Shown: piece by piece, positions 20,848 through 28,603 of the stretch | Numbering within the stretch: the stretch's first letter is position 1 | Layout: every line of letters starts with the position of its first letter | NCBI RefSeq assembly: GCF_004005495.1 | Contig: NZ_RZYA01000005.1 | Location: 389,362 to 453,361 of the forward strand | Length of the DNA stretch: 64,000 nt | Direction: 5' to 3' | Source of the DNA: Streptomyces antnestii | Lineage (GTDB): Bacteria; Actinomycetota; Actinomycetes; Streptomycetales; Streptomycetaceae | Position numbers and translations under genes: made by a program | Notes under the pieces: generated by a model | Database searches by the model: none | Told to the model about the DNA's origin: nothing | Seen by the model: only the letters and a program-made list of their open reading frames with translations

Positions 20848-21651
20848 ATGCCGCCGCTGCGCACCGCCCTGCTCCAGAGCTCCGGCCGCCCCGGATCCGT
20901 CGACGAGAACCTCAAGGTGCTCGACGACGCCGCGGGCCGCGCCGCCGCCACCGGAGCCCGGCTGTTCGCGGCCCCCGAGATGTTCCTGACCGGGTACGCG
21001 ATCGGCGACGACGTCGCCCGCCTCGCCGAGCCCGCCGACGGCCCCTCGGCGCAGGCGATCGCCGCGATCGCCGCCCGGCACGGCGTCGCCGTGGCCTACG
21101 GCTACCCGGAGCGCGACGGAGAGACCGTCTACAACTCGGCCCAGCTGATCGCCGCCGACGGCACGCGCTTCGCGAACTACCGCAAGACGCACCTCTTCGG
21201 CTGCTTCGAGCGCGACGTGTTCACGCCCGGCGACCAGGCCGTCGTCCAGGCCGACCTCGACGGGGTCCGCGTCGGCCTCATGATCTGCTACGACGTCGAG
21301 TTCCCGGAGAACGTACGGGCGCACGCCCTCGCCGGCACCGACCTGCTGCTCGTGCCGACGGCCCAGATGCACCCCTACCAGTTCGTCCCCGAGTCCCTCG
21401 TGCCGGTCCGCGCCTTCGAGAACCAGATGTACGTCGCGTACGTCAACCGGGTCGGCCAGGAAGGGGAGTTCGAGTTCGTCGGGCTCTCCACACTCGTCGG
21501 CCCCGACGGGGTCGCCAGGGCGCGCGCCGGCCGCGGCGACGAGCTGGTCACCGCCGAGGTGGACCCCGCCTTCCTGGCCGCGTCCCGCGAAGCCAACCCG
21601 TACCTGAACGACCGCCGCCCGGGCCTGTACACGCCGCTGGTCAGCCGCTGA
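20848..21651 (+). CDS. Carbon-nitrogen hydrolase (nitrilase-fold amidase)
   Basis: This is a 267-aa enzyme of the nitrilase superfamily, which hydrolyses amides or nitriles through a Cys-Glu-Lys triad. All three are visible: Glu in APEMFLTGY (~44), Lys in NYRKTHLFG (~113) and Cys in LMICYDVEFPE (~147). ATG 20848 (MPPLRTALLQ) fits the family start; the upstream GTG 20785 would only add unconserved residues. The next gene encodes an enzyme whose relatives produce primary amides, so this amidase probably hydrolyses that amide to the acid. This is an inference from context. Confidence 0.87.
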   Translation: MPPLRTALLQSSGRPGSVDENLKVLDDAAGRAAATGARLFAAPEMFLTGYAIGDDVARLAEPADGPSAQAIAAIAARHGVAVAYGYPERDGETVYNSAQLIAADGTRFANYRKTHLFGCFERDVFTPGDQAVVQADLDGVRVGLMICYDVEFPENVRAHALAGTDLLLVPTAQMHPYQFVPESLVPVRAFENQMYVAYVNRVGQEGEFEFVGLSTLVGPDGVARARAGRGDELVTAEVDPAFLAASREANPYLNDRRPGLYTPLVSR

Positions 21652-21739
21652 CCAGCCGCTGACCGTCGCTCGTCCGAGCGAGCCCGGCCGCCCCCCCCGA
21701 ACCTTCAGTACCTCAGTTCCCGCAAGGAGTCCGTACCCC

Positions 21740-23443
21740 ATGACGTCCACGGTGCCCAACGCCGTCCAGCACACCGACGCGCAGCCCCCCATCACGATGT
21801 TCGGGCCGGACTTCCCGTACGCGTACGACGACTTCCTCGCGCACCCCGCGGGGCTCGGCCAGATACCCGCGACCGAGCACGGCACCGAGGTCGCCGTCAT
21901 CGGCGGTGGCCTGTCCGGCATCGTCGCCGCGTACGAGCTGATGAAGATGGGCCTCAAGCCCGTCGTGTACGAGGCGGACCAGATCGGTGGCCGGCTGCGT
22001 ACCGTCGGCTTCGACGGCACCCCGGCCGAGGCCGCCGGCCTCACCGCCGAGATGGGCGCGATGCGCTTCCCGCCGTCGTCGACCGCGCTGCAGCACTACA
22101 TCGACCTGGTCGGTCTGGAGACGCGGCCGTTCCCCAACCCGCTCGCCCCCGAGACCCCCTCGACCGTCGTCGACCTCAAGGGCGAGTCGCACTACGCCGT
22201 CACCGTCGACGACCTGCCGCAGGTCTACCGCGACGTCATGAACGCGTGGAACGCCTGCCTCGAAGAGGGCGCCGACTTCTCCGACATGAACCGCGCCATG
22301 CGTGAGCGCGACGTGCCGCGCATCCGCGAGATCTGGTCGAAGCTCGTCGACAAGCTCGACAACCAGACGTTCTACGGGTTCCTCTGCGACTCCGAGGCCT
22401 TCAAGTCCTTCCGCCACCGCGAGATCTTCGGCCAGGTCGGCTTCGGCACCGGCGGCTGGGACACCGACTTCCCGAACTCCATCCTGGAGATCCTGCGCGT
22501 CGTCTACACCGAGGCCGACGACCACCACCGCGGCATCGTCGGCGGCAGCCAGCAGCTCCCGCTGCGCCTGTGGGAGCGCGAGCCGGAGAAGATCGTCCAC
22601 TGGGCGTACGGCACCTCGCTGGCCTCCCTGCACGACAGCGGCAAGCCGCGTCCGGCCGTGACCCGGCTGCACCGCACCGCGGGCAACCACATCACGGTGA
22701 CCGACGCCTCCGGTGACATCCGCACCTACCAGGCGGCGATCTTCACCGCGCAGTCCTGGATGCTGCTCTCCAAGGTCGCGTGCGACGACTCGCTCTTCCC
22801 GATCGACCACTGGACGGCGATCGAGCGCACCCACTACATGGAGAGCTCCAAGCTCTTCATCCCCGTCGACCGGCCGTTCTGGCTGGACAAGGACGAGGTC
22901 ACGGGCCGCGACACCATGTCGATGACCCTCACCGACCGGATGACGCGCGGCACCTACCTGCTCGACGACGGCCCGGACAAGCCGGCCACCATCTGCCTGT
23001 CGTACACCTGGTGCGACGACAGCCTCAAGTGGCTGCCCCTGTCGGCGAACGAGCGCATGGAGGTCATGCTCAAGTCGCTCGGCGAGATCTACCCGAAGGT
23101 CGACATCCGGAAGCACATCATCGGCAACCCGGTGACCGTGTCCTGGGAGAACGAGCCCTACTTCATGGGCGCGTTCAAGGCCAACCTGCCGGGCCACTAC
23201 CGCTACCAGCGCCGCCTGTTCACGCACTTCATGCAGGACCGCCTCCCCGAGGACAAGCGGGGCATCTTCCTCGCGGGCGACGACATCTCCTGGACGGCCG
23301 GCTGGGCGGAGGGCGCCGTGCAGACCGCGCTCAACGCCGTGTGGGGCGTCATGCACCAGTTCGGCGGCGCCACGGACGGGACGAACCCCGGCCCCGGCGA
23401 CGTCTACGACGAGATCGCCCCGGTGGAGCTGCCGGAGGACTGA
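21740..23443 (+). CDS. Flavin amine oxidase, tryptophan/phenylalanine 2-monooxygenase-like
   Basis: This is a 567-aa FAD enzyme. It has the dinucleotide fold VIGGGLSGIVAAYELM (~53) with the following acidic YEADQIGGRL, and the C-terminal FAD loop AGDDISWTAGWAEGAVQTAL. The stretch AEMGAMRFPP followed by RPFPNP closely matches my memory of IaaM (tryptophan 2-monooxygenase) and bacterial phenylalanine 2-monooxygenase, which oxidatively decarboxylate aromatic amino acids to amides. A plain L-amino-acid oxidase or monoamine oxidase is the alternative. It is 88 bases after the amidase gene on the same strand and is followed by a terminator, so the two probably form one transcript. Confidence 0.85.
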   Translation: MTSTVPNAVQHTDAQPPITMFGPDFPYAYDDFLAHPAGLGQIPATEHGTEVAVIGGGLSGIVAAYELMKMGLKPVVYEADQIGGRLRTVGFDGTPAEAAGLTAEMGAMRFPPSSTALQHYIDLVGLETRPFPNPLAPETPSTVVDLKGESHYAVTVDDLPQVYRDVMNAWNACLEEGADFSDMNRAMRERDVPRIREIWSKLVDKLDNQTFYGFLCDSEAFKSFRHREIFGQVGFGTGGWDTDFPNSILEILRVVYTEADDHHRGIVGGSQQLPLRLWEREPEKIVHWAYGTSLASLHDSGKPRPAVTRLHRTAGNHITVTDASGDIRTYQAAIFTAQSWMLLSKVACDDSLFPIDHWTAIERTHYMESSKLFIPVDRPFWLDKDEVTGRDTMSMTLTDRMTRGTYLLDDGPDKPATICLSYTWCDDSLKWLPLSANERMEVMLKSLGEIYPKVDIRKHIIGNPVTVSWENEPYFMGAFKANLPGHYRYQRRLFTHFMQDRLPEDKRGIFLAGDDISWTAGWAEGAVQTALNAVWGVMHQFGGATDGTNPGPGDVYDEIAPVELPED

Positions 23444-23460
23444 GCGGAGGACTGAGTGGT

Positions 23461-23489
23461 GAGGGCCCCGGCGCGAAGCCGGGGCCCTC
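23461..23489. terminator. Terminator between convergent genes
   Basis: A perfect 12-bp stem (23461-23472 and 23478-23489) with loop GCGAA lies between the flavoenzyme gene and the convergent LLM oxidoreductase gene, so it can serve both strands. Confidence 0.85.
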
Positions 23490-23494
23490 ATCGC

Positions 23495-24424
23495 TCAGAT
23501 GCCGGCCGCCCTCGCCTGCTCGTAGACCTCGGCCGCCAGGTCCGTCAGCTCCTGGGCGTCACGGACGCGGCCCTGGAGATCGATGAGGATCTCCTCCAGG
23601 CCCACCTCGTCGTGCGCCACCAGGTCCTCGACGATCTGCGGGACGCTGCCCTGGAACGGGCGGCGGTCGTCGCCCGTGTACTCGTCGCGCGTGTAGACCG
23701 TGTTCACCCGCAGCACGCTCTGCAGCGGCTCCTTGCGGCCGCGTTCCTCGGCCATCTCCTGAAGGTCCCGCCACTGCCGCGCGAGCTCCTCCGCGCCCGC
23801 GGCTCCCGGCATCCAGCCGTCCGCGCGGTCGACGAGGCGGCGCGCGGCCTTCGGGCTGTTCGCCGGCAGCAGTACGGGGATCGGCCGGGCCGGCTTCGGG
23901 CCGACAACGGAGGGCGCGATCACCGTCAGCTCACCCTCGTAGTGCACGGGGTCGGGGCCCCACACGGCGGCGCACACGTCGAGCAGCTCGTCCAGGACCT
24001 TGCCGCGCTGCTCGAACGGGGCGACGGACGCGGCCGCGTACTCGTCGTGGGACCACCCCGTGCCGAGGCCCGCCACGACGCGGCCACCGCTCGCCGCGTC
24101 CAACGAGGCCAGGGCGCGCGCCAGTTGGAAGGGCACGTGCAGCGGGGCGACCAGCACGCTCGTGCCGAGCCGCGCGCGCTCCGTGGCGGCGGCGGCCAGC
24201 GTGAGCGAGACCAGCGGGTCGGCGACGGAGCGGTACTGGTCCGGCCAGGCGAGGCCCGGGATCCCGTAGAGCCCCTGGCGGGCGGGCTCCGGGAAGAGGA
24301 TCCGCTCGAAGACCCACAGGCTCTCGTAACCGATCTCCTCGGCGGCGCGCGCCACCGCCGGAATGTCGCGCCCGATGTCGTACTGCTTCATCTGGGGGAG
24401 GCTGAGGCCCAGTCGGGTCGCCAT
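23495..24424 (-). CDS. LLM-class (F420-dependent-type) oxidoreductase
   Basis: This is a 309-aa TIM-barrel oxidoreductase of the luciferase-like superfamily, probably using coenzyme F420 as most actinobacterial members do. It shows LGLSLPQMKQYDIGRD, YESLWVFERILFPEP, the cofactor region LGTSVLVAPLHVPFQLARAL, VAGLGTGWSHDEY and RPIPVLLPANSPKAARRL. ATG 24424 has a perfect AAGGAG nine bases upstream; the longer frame to 25162 is rejected because it reads through the next gene's antisense. Its substrate cannot be inferred. Confidence 0.9.
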   Translation of the reverse strand: MATRLGLSLPQMKQYDIGRDIPAVARAAEEIGYESLWVFERILFPEPARQGLYGIPGLAWPDQYRSVADPLVSLTLAAAATERARLGTSVLVAPLHVPFQLARALASLDAASGGRVVAGLGTGWSHDEYAAASVAPFEQRGKVLDELLDVCAAVWGPDPVHYEGELTVIAPSVVGPKPARPIPVLLPANSPKAARRLVDRADGWMPGAAGAEELARQWRDLQEMAEERGRKEPLQSVLRVNTVYTRDEYTGDDRRPFQGSVPQIVEDLVAHDEVGLEEILIDLQGRVRDAQELTDLAAEVYEQARAAGI

Positions 24425-24457
24425 GCCGGAGCTCCTTCGCGTTCGCATCCTGGATCT

Positions 24458-24493
24458 CTCGTGTAACGCCTTGTCCTCGTGTAACGCCTTGTC
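24458..24493 (-). repeat. Exact 18-bp tandem duplication upstream of the LLM gene
   Basis: CTCGTGTAACGCCTTGTC occurs twice in tandem (24458-24475 and 24476-24493). Read on the minus strand the array starts with TTGACA and lies about 35-70 bases before the ATG, inside the probable promoter, so the duplication may change promoter or operator spacing. Confidence 0.8.
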
Positions 24494-24546
24494 AACGTAC
24501 AGGGGGAGAGAGGGAGTTCCGCGGCGATGGCGGACGTATGGCCGGA

Positions 24547-25251
24547 TCAGTCCGGCAGCGGGGTGAGCAGCATGCGGCCGACCAGGCCCACCGAGGTGTC
24601 GAGGCGCCGGGTGAAGTCCTCCGTGACATCGGGGAACCCGCGCAGCGCCCACAGGGCACGGGCCGCGGCCCAGGCCCCGTCCCTGGCGCGCTCCAGGGTC
24701 CAGGAACCGAGCAGATGGGTCAGGGGATCGGCGATCTGGAGCAGGTCGGGGCCCGGCATCAGATCTTCGCGGATGCGCTCCTCCAGCGAGACGAGGAGGT
24801 CGCCCACACGGTCGAACTCGTCCTCCACGTCGGCCGGTTCGCAGCCGAGCGCGCGGCAGGTGTCCACGACGGCGAGCGCCAGATCGTGGCCGATGTGCGC
24901 GTTGATGCCCGCGAGCGCGAACTGCAGCGGGCGTACGCCGGGATGGCGCCGGTACTGGAGCAGCGGGCGCCAGCAGGCGGGCGGGGGGTGCTCGGGGGAG
25001 GAGGTGCCGACGGCCGTCAGATAGCGCTCGGCGAACCGTACGTCCAGCGTGACCGCGGTCCCGGCGTCGGGGAACCCGCCGTCGTCGACGTGCCGGCCGA
25101 CCTCTTCCGTGACGGACAGATAGACCCGGTTGAAGACGGCCACCCCGTCCCGGGCCGGCCACGAGCCTGCCAGGTCACGCATCCGGGCCAGGACGGCGGC
25201 GACCCCGCCCGCGGCCGGCGTGCACTCTGCGAACCGTTCCCTGTGCGCCAT
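24547..25251 (-). CDS. DUF5995 family protein
   Basis: This is a 234-aa actinobacterial protein I recognise as DUF5995-like. Its hallmark regions are AVFNRVYLSVTEEVGRHV, FAERYLTAV, the central ALAGINAHIGHDLALAVVDT with conserved His residues, and a helical C-terminus (ERIREDLM). No function is established to my knowledge. The His/Asp motifs could bind metal. It sits alone between the LLM oxidoreductase and the permease on the same strand, with gaps of about 100 bases, so it may be transcribed with either. Confidence 0.75.
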   Translation of the reverse strand: MAHRERFAECTPAAGGVAAVLARMRDLAGSWPARDGVAVFNRVYLSVTEEVGRHVDDGGFPDAGTAVTLDVRFAERYLTAVGTSSPEHPPPACWRPLLQYRRHPGVRPLQFALAGINAHIGHDLALAVVDTCRALGCEPADVEDEFDRVGDLLVSLEERIREDLMPGPDLLQIADPLTHLLGSWTLERARDGAWAAARALWALRGFPDVTEDFTRRLDTSVGLVGRMLLTPLPD

Positions 25252-25355
25252 GGGGGCAGGTTCTCAAGTGCGGACCGGCGCGCGCGGCGCCTGGCCCGGG
25301 GCTTCCCCAGAACGAGGGAACAGACCGGGCACCGCGGGTGGGGAGAGGGCTGCGC

Positions 25356-26741
25356 CTACGCCTTGGCGGACGGGTCGTCGTACGTCGAGGTTCCCGCGTC
25401 GAGGAGCGGCTCCTGCGTCTTGAGGTGCGCGGGGGCCATGGCGCGCAGCGCGTGGTAGCCGGTGATGACGACGATCGTGCCGAGCGCGATGCCGCTCAGC
25501 GAGAAGTTGTCGGTGAACTTCAGCGAGACGTTGCCGACGCCGATGATGATGCCCGCGGCGGCCGGGACGAGGTTCAGCGGGTTGCGCAGGTCGACCTTGG
25601 CGTTGATCCAGATCTGCGCGCCGAGCAGGCCGATCATGCCGTAGAGGATGACCGTGATGCCGCCGAGGACGCCGCCCGGGATGGCGGCCACGATCGCGCC
25701 GAACTTCGGGCACAGGCCGAAGAGCAGGGCGAATCCCGCGGCCGCCCAGTACGCGGCGGTCGAGTAGACGCGCGTCGCGGCCATGACGCCGATGTTCTCG
25801 GAGTACGTGGTGTTGGGCGGGCCGCCGACCGCGGTGGAGAGCATCGACGCGGCGCCGTCGGCGGAGATCGCGGTGCCGAGCTTGTCGTCGAGGTCGTCGC
25901 CGGTCATCTCGCCGACGGCCTTGACGTGTCCGGCGTTCTCGGCGATCAGCGCGATCACGACGGGGAGGGCGACGAGGATCGCCGACCACTGGAACGAGGG
26001 GGCGTGGAAGGAGGGCAGGCCGATCCAGTCCGCCTTGCCGACGCCGGACAGGTCGAGGCGCCAGTGGTCGACGGCCTGGCCGCCGCCGCTCACCGAGTGG
26101 ATCTTGCCGAAGATCCGGTCGAGGAGCCACGAGATGCCGTAGCCGAAGAGCAGCCCGAGGAAGATCGCGATGCGGGACCAGAAACCGCGCAGGCAGACCA
26201 CGGCCAAACCGGTGAACAGCATCACCAGAAGCGCGGTCCACTGGTCCTGCGGCCAGTACGTCGATGCCGTCACCGGCGCGAGGTTGAAGCCGATCAGCAT
26301 GACGACCGCGCCGGTCACGATGGGCGGCATGGCCGCGTGGATGATCCGCGCGCCGAACTTCTGCACCGCGAGCCCCACCAGGAACAGCGCGACGCCGACC
26401 ACGAAGACCGCTCCGGTCACCGTGGCGCTCGTCCCGCCCTGCGCCCGGATCACCGCGGCGACCCCCACGAAGGACAGCGAGCAGCCGAGGTAGCTGGGCA
26501 CGCGGCCACGGGTTGCGAGCAGGAAGATCACCGTCGCGACGCCGGACATCATGATCGCGAGGTTCGGGTCGAGACCCATCAGGACCGGCGAGACGAAGGA
26601 CGCGCCGAACATCGCCACGACGTGCTGGGCGCCGAGCCCGAACGTGCGCGGCCAGGTGAGCCGCTCGTCCGGGCGCACGACGGCGCCGGGAGCCGGGGTG
26701 CGCCCGTCGCCGTGAAGTTTCCAGCGCACGCCGAGATCCAT
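25356..26741 (-). CDS. NCS2-family uracil/xanthine permease
   Basis: This is a 461-aa membrane symporter for a nucleobase (uracil, xanthine or uric acid). It has about 14 hydrophobic segments, with QHVVAMFGASFVSPVLMGLD early, VSFVGVAA-type segments, and the conserved NCS2 region around AENAGHVKAVGEMTGDDLDD and PPNTTYSENIGVMAATRVYS (the QN/NT signature area). Uracil permeases share the PNTTYSEN element, so a UraA-like role is slightly favoured. ATG 26741 has only a weak purine-rich site. Upstream lies a 146-bp gap before a divergent short gene. Confidence 0.9.
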   Translation of the reverse strand: MDLGVRWKLHGDGRTPAPGAVVRPDERLTWPRTFGLGAQHVVAMFGASFVSPVLMGLDPNLAIMMSGVATVIFLLATRGRVPSYLGCSLSFVGVAAVIRAQGGTSATVTGAVFVVGVALFLVGLAVQKFGARIIHAAMPPIVTGAVVMLIGFNLAPVTASTYWPQDQWTALLVMLFTGLAVVCLRGFWSRIAIFLGLLFGYGISWLLDRIFGKIHSVSGGGQAVDHWRLDLSGVGKADWIGLPSFHAPSFQWSAILVALPVVIALIAENAGHVKAVGEMTGDDLDDKLGTAISADGAASMLSTAVGGPPNTTYSENIGVMAATRVYSTAAYWAAAGFALLFGLCPKFGAIVAAIPGGVLGGITVILYGMIGLLGAQIWINAKVDLRNPLNLVPAAAGIIIGVGNVSLKFTDNFSLSGIALGTIVVITGYHALRAMAPAHLKTQEPLLDAGTSTYDDPSAKA

Positions 26742-26887
26742 GTGAGTTCTGCTTTCTGTGGTGCTTCTGTGACTTGCTTCTATGGCCTGAAATGGCCGCC
26801 CGCCATGTTAATGCGACGTAAGTGCACCGGAGTCGCATGCGGGCCCGCACCGGCCTGCTGAGCGTTTGCTTAGGGAGGCGTCGTACG

Positions 26888-27241
26888 GTGGGGCGGTCAA
26901 TGGTCGGGCGGGCTTGGACCGCGCTGTGGGCGGAGCGCGGGCTCGGCTTCGAGGGTGACTGGGAGGCGGCCGGCGACTTCTGCAACGCCGTCAAGGACCT
27001 GCGCATCACCTACGACGCGCCGGTCAGCCGCCCCGGCGCGTACGCCGTGCACCTGTGGCTCGACCGGGTCGGCACCACCGGCCTGACGTACGGCTTCCGC
27101 TTCTGCTCGGCGGACGGCACGACGACCTACGCCCGCGGCACCCGCGTGCTTGTGCGACTGGATCCGGCCACCCTGCGTCCCGCCCCCTGGAGCGAGCCGT
27201 TCAGGACCCTTGGCCGCGAGCTCCTGCGCCCGCGGGACTGA
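26888..27241 (+). CDS. Short acyl-CoA thioesterase-like protein
   Basis: This is a 117-aa product whose latter part (LRITYDAPVSRPG, HLWLDRVGTTGLTYGFRF, TYARGTRVLVRLDPATLRP) resembles the second half of hot-dog thioesterases. The usual N-terminal part with the catalytic Asp region is missing, so it is either a truncated relative or a diverged single-domain family. GTG 26888 is chosen because GGAGG lies nine bases before it; a frame from 26822 is also open. Its end overlaps the end of the convergent MFS gene by 41 bases. Confidence 0.55.
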   Translation: MGRSMVGRAWTALWAERGLGFEGDWEAAGDFCNAVKDLRITYDAPVSRPGAYAVHLWLDRVGTTGLTYGFRFCSADGTTTYARGTRVLVRLDPATLRPAPWSEPFRTLGRELLRPRD

Positions 27242-28421
27242 CGCCGGCCGGCTTCGTCCGCGTACGGTCCCCGGTGCGCAGCACCCCCGCGAGCACCACG
27301 AGCCCGCAGGTCAGGAACGTCACCAGGCCGAACGACACCACCAGACTCGTCGCGTCGGCGACCGTCCCGATCGCCGACGGCGCGATGAGCCCCGAGGTGT
27401 ACGTGATGGTGGCGACGCCCGCGATGGCCTGGCTCGGGTTCGGCCCGCTCCTCCCTGCCGCCGCGAACGCGAGCGGCACGACCACCGCGATCCCGAGTCC
27501 CATCAGACCGAACCCGCCCATCGCGACGGCCGGGTCCGGCGCCACGACCACGAGCAGCCCGCCGAGCGCGGCGCCCACCCCGCCGACCCGCACGGTACGC
27601 ACCGCGCCGAACCGGTCCACGACCCTGTCGCCGGCGAGCCGCGCCACCGCCATCGTGAGCGTGAACGCGGTGGTGCACGCGGCGGCGAGTCCCGCCGAGG
27701 TGTCCAGGACGTCCCGCAGATAGACCGCCGACCAGTCCAGGCTCGCGCCCTCCGCGAAGACCGCGCAGAAGCCGACCGCGCCGATCAGGAGCGCGGACCT
27801 CGGCGGCAGCGCGAAACGCGGCGGCGCCTCCTCGTCCTCCGCGGGGCGCAGGTCGAGCACACCGCCGCAGGCCACGAGCCCCACCACCGTGAGGGTCGCC
27901 GCGGCGAGTACGTGATGCAGACGCGCGTCGGAGCCCAGGTGCGCGGCGAGCGTGCCGGCCGCGGAGCCGATGAGGGCGCCCACGCTCCACATGCCGTGCA
28001 GACCGGACATGATCGACCGGCCGAGACGGTTCTCCACCTCGACCCCGAGCGCGTTCATCGCCACGTCCGACATGCCCGCGGCCGCGCCGTACGCGAAAAG
28101 CGCCGCGCACAGGACGACCAGGTTCGGCGCGAGCGAGGGCAGGACCAGGGCCAGCGTCCACAGGGCGAGCAGCCCGCGCAGCGCGGTGCGCGCCCCGAAC
28201 CGGTGGCTGACCCAGCCCGCGAGAGGCATCGCCACCGAGGCGCCGAGGGCGGGGAAGGCGAGCGCGAGCCCCAGCCGGCCCGCGCTGACGCCCGCGTGGT
28301 CCTGGATCCAGGGCACCCGCGTCGCGAAGGACCCGGTGACCGCTCCATGGACGCAGAAGACGACCGCGACCGCGTACCGTGCGCGCCTCAACTCCCTTGC
28401 ACCGTAACCGACTTCAGTCAC
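27201..28421 (-). CDS. MFS transporter
   Basis: This is a 406-aa major facilitator with about 12 TM segments, probably an exporter. It shows the TM1 region VVFCVHGAVTGSFATRVPWI, the loop 2-3 signature GWVSHRFGARTALRG, and a matching second half (GDRVVDRFGAVRTVR). GTG 28421 with GGGAGG upstream is the likely start; the open frame to 28613 would run through the operator region. It is divergent from a ROK regulator, so it likely moves a sugar-like or metabolite ligand of that regulator. Confidence 0.87.
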   Translation of the reverse strand: MTEVGYGARELRRARYAVAVVFCVHGAVTGSFATRVPWIQDHAGVSAGRLGLALAFPALGASVAMPLAGWVSHRFGARTALRGLLALWTLALVLPSLAPNLVVLCAALFAYGAAAGMSDVAMNALGVEVENRLGRSIMSGLHGMWSVGALIGSAAGTLAAHLGSDARLHHVLAAATLTVVGLVACGGVLDLRPAEDEEAPPRFALPPRSALLIGAVGFCAVFAEGASLDWSAVYLRDVLDTSAGLAAACTTAFTLTMAVARLAGDRVVDRFGAVRTVRVGGVGAALGGLLVVVAPDPAVAMGGFGLMGLGIAVVVPLAFAAAGRSGPNPSQAIAGVATITYTSGLIAPSAIGTVADATSLVVSFGLVTFLTCGLVVLAGVLRTGDRTRTKPAGVSPAGAGARGQGS

Positions 28422-28481
28422 CCGACGCGCCCCTCCCGATACCGTCCCGGGCTGCTGCCCTCCGCCCTCCGCCGCGTAAAC

Positions 28482-28550
28482 TATCAGGAACCCTGCCTGA
28501 TAAGTAGCTGATACCAGCTGACAGCAGCCGGTATCGGCTGATATCGGCCG
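28482..28550. promoter_or_regulatory. Operator-like repeats in the MFS/ROK divergent region
   Basis: TATCAGG (28482-28488) and CCTGATA (28496-28502) form an inverted repeat with a 7-bp spacer. Further TGATACC, GGTATCGG and GATATCGG elements follow to about 28550. The region separates two divergent genes, and the clustered TATC motifs look like binding sites for the ROK protein. Confidence 0.55.
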
Positions 28551-28603
28551 GTGCCGGCCGACGGCACGCGAGCCCGGTCCCGTGATCTGGAAGGATCCGC
28601 GCC

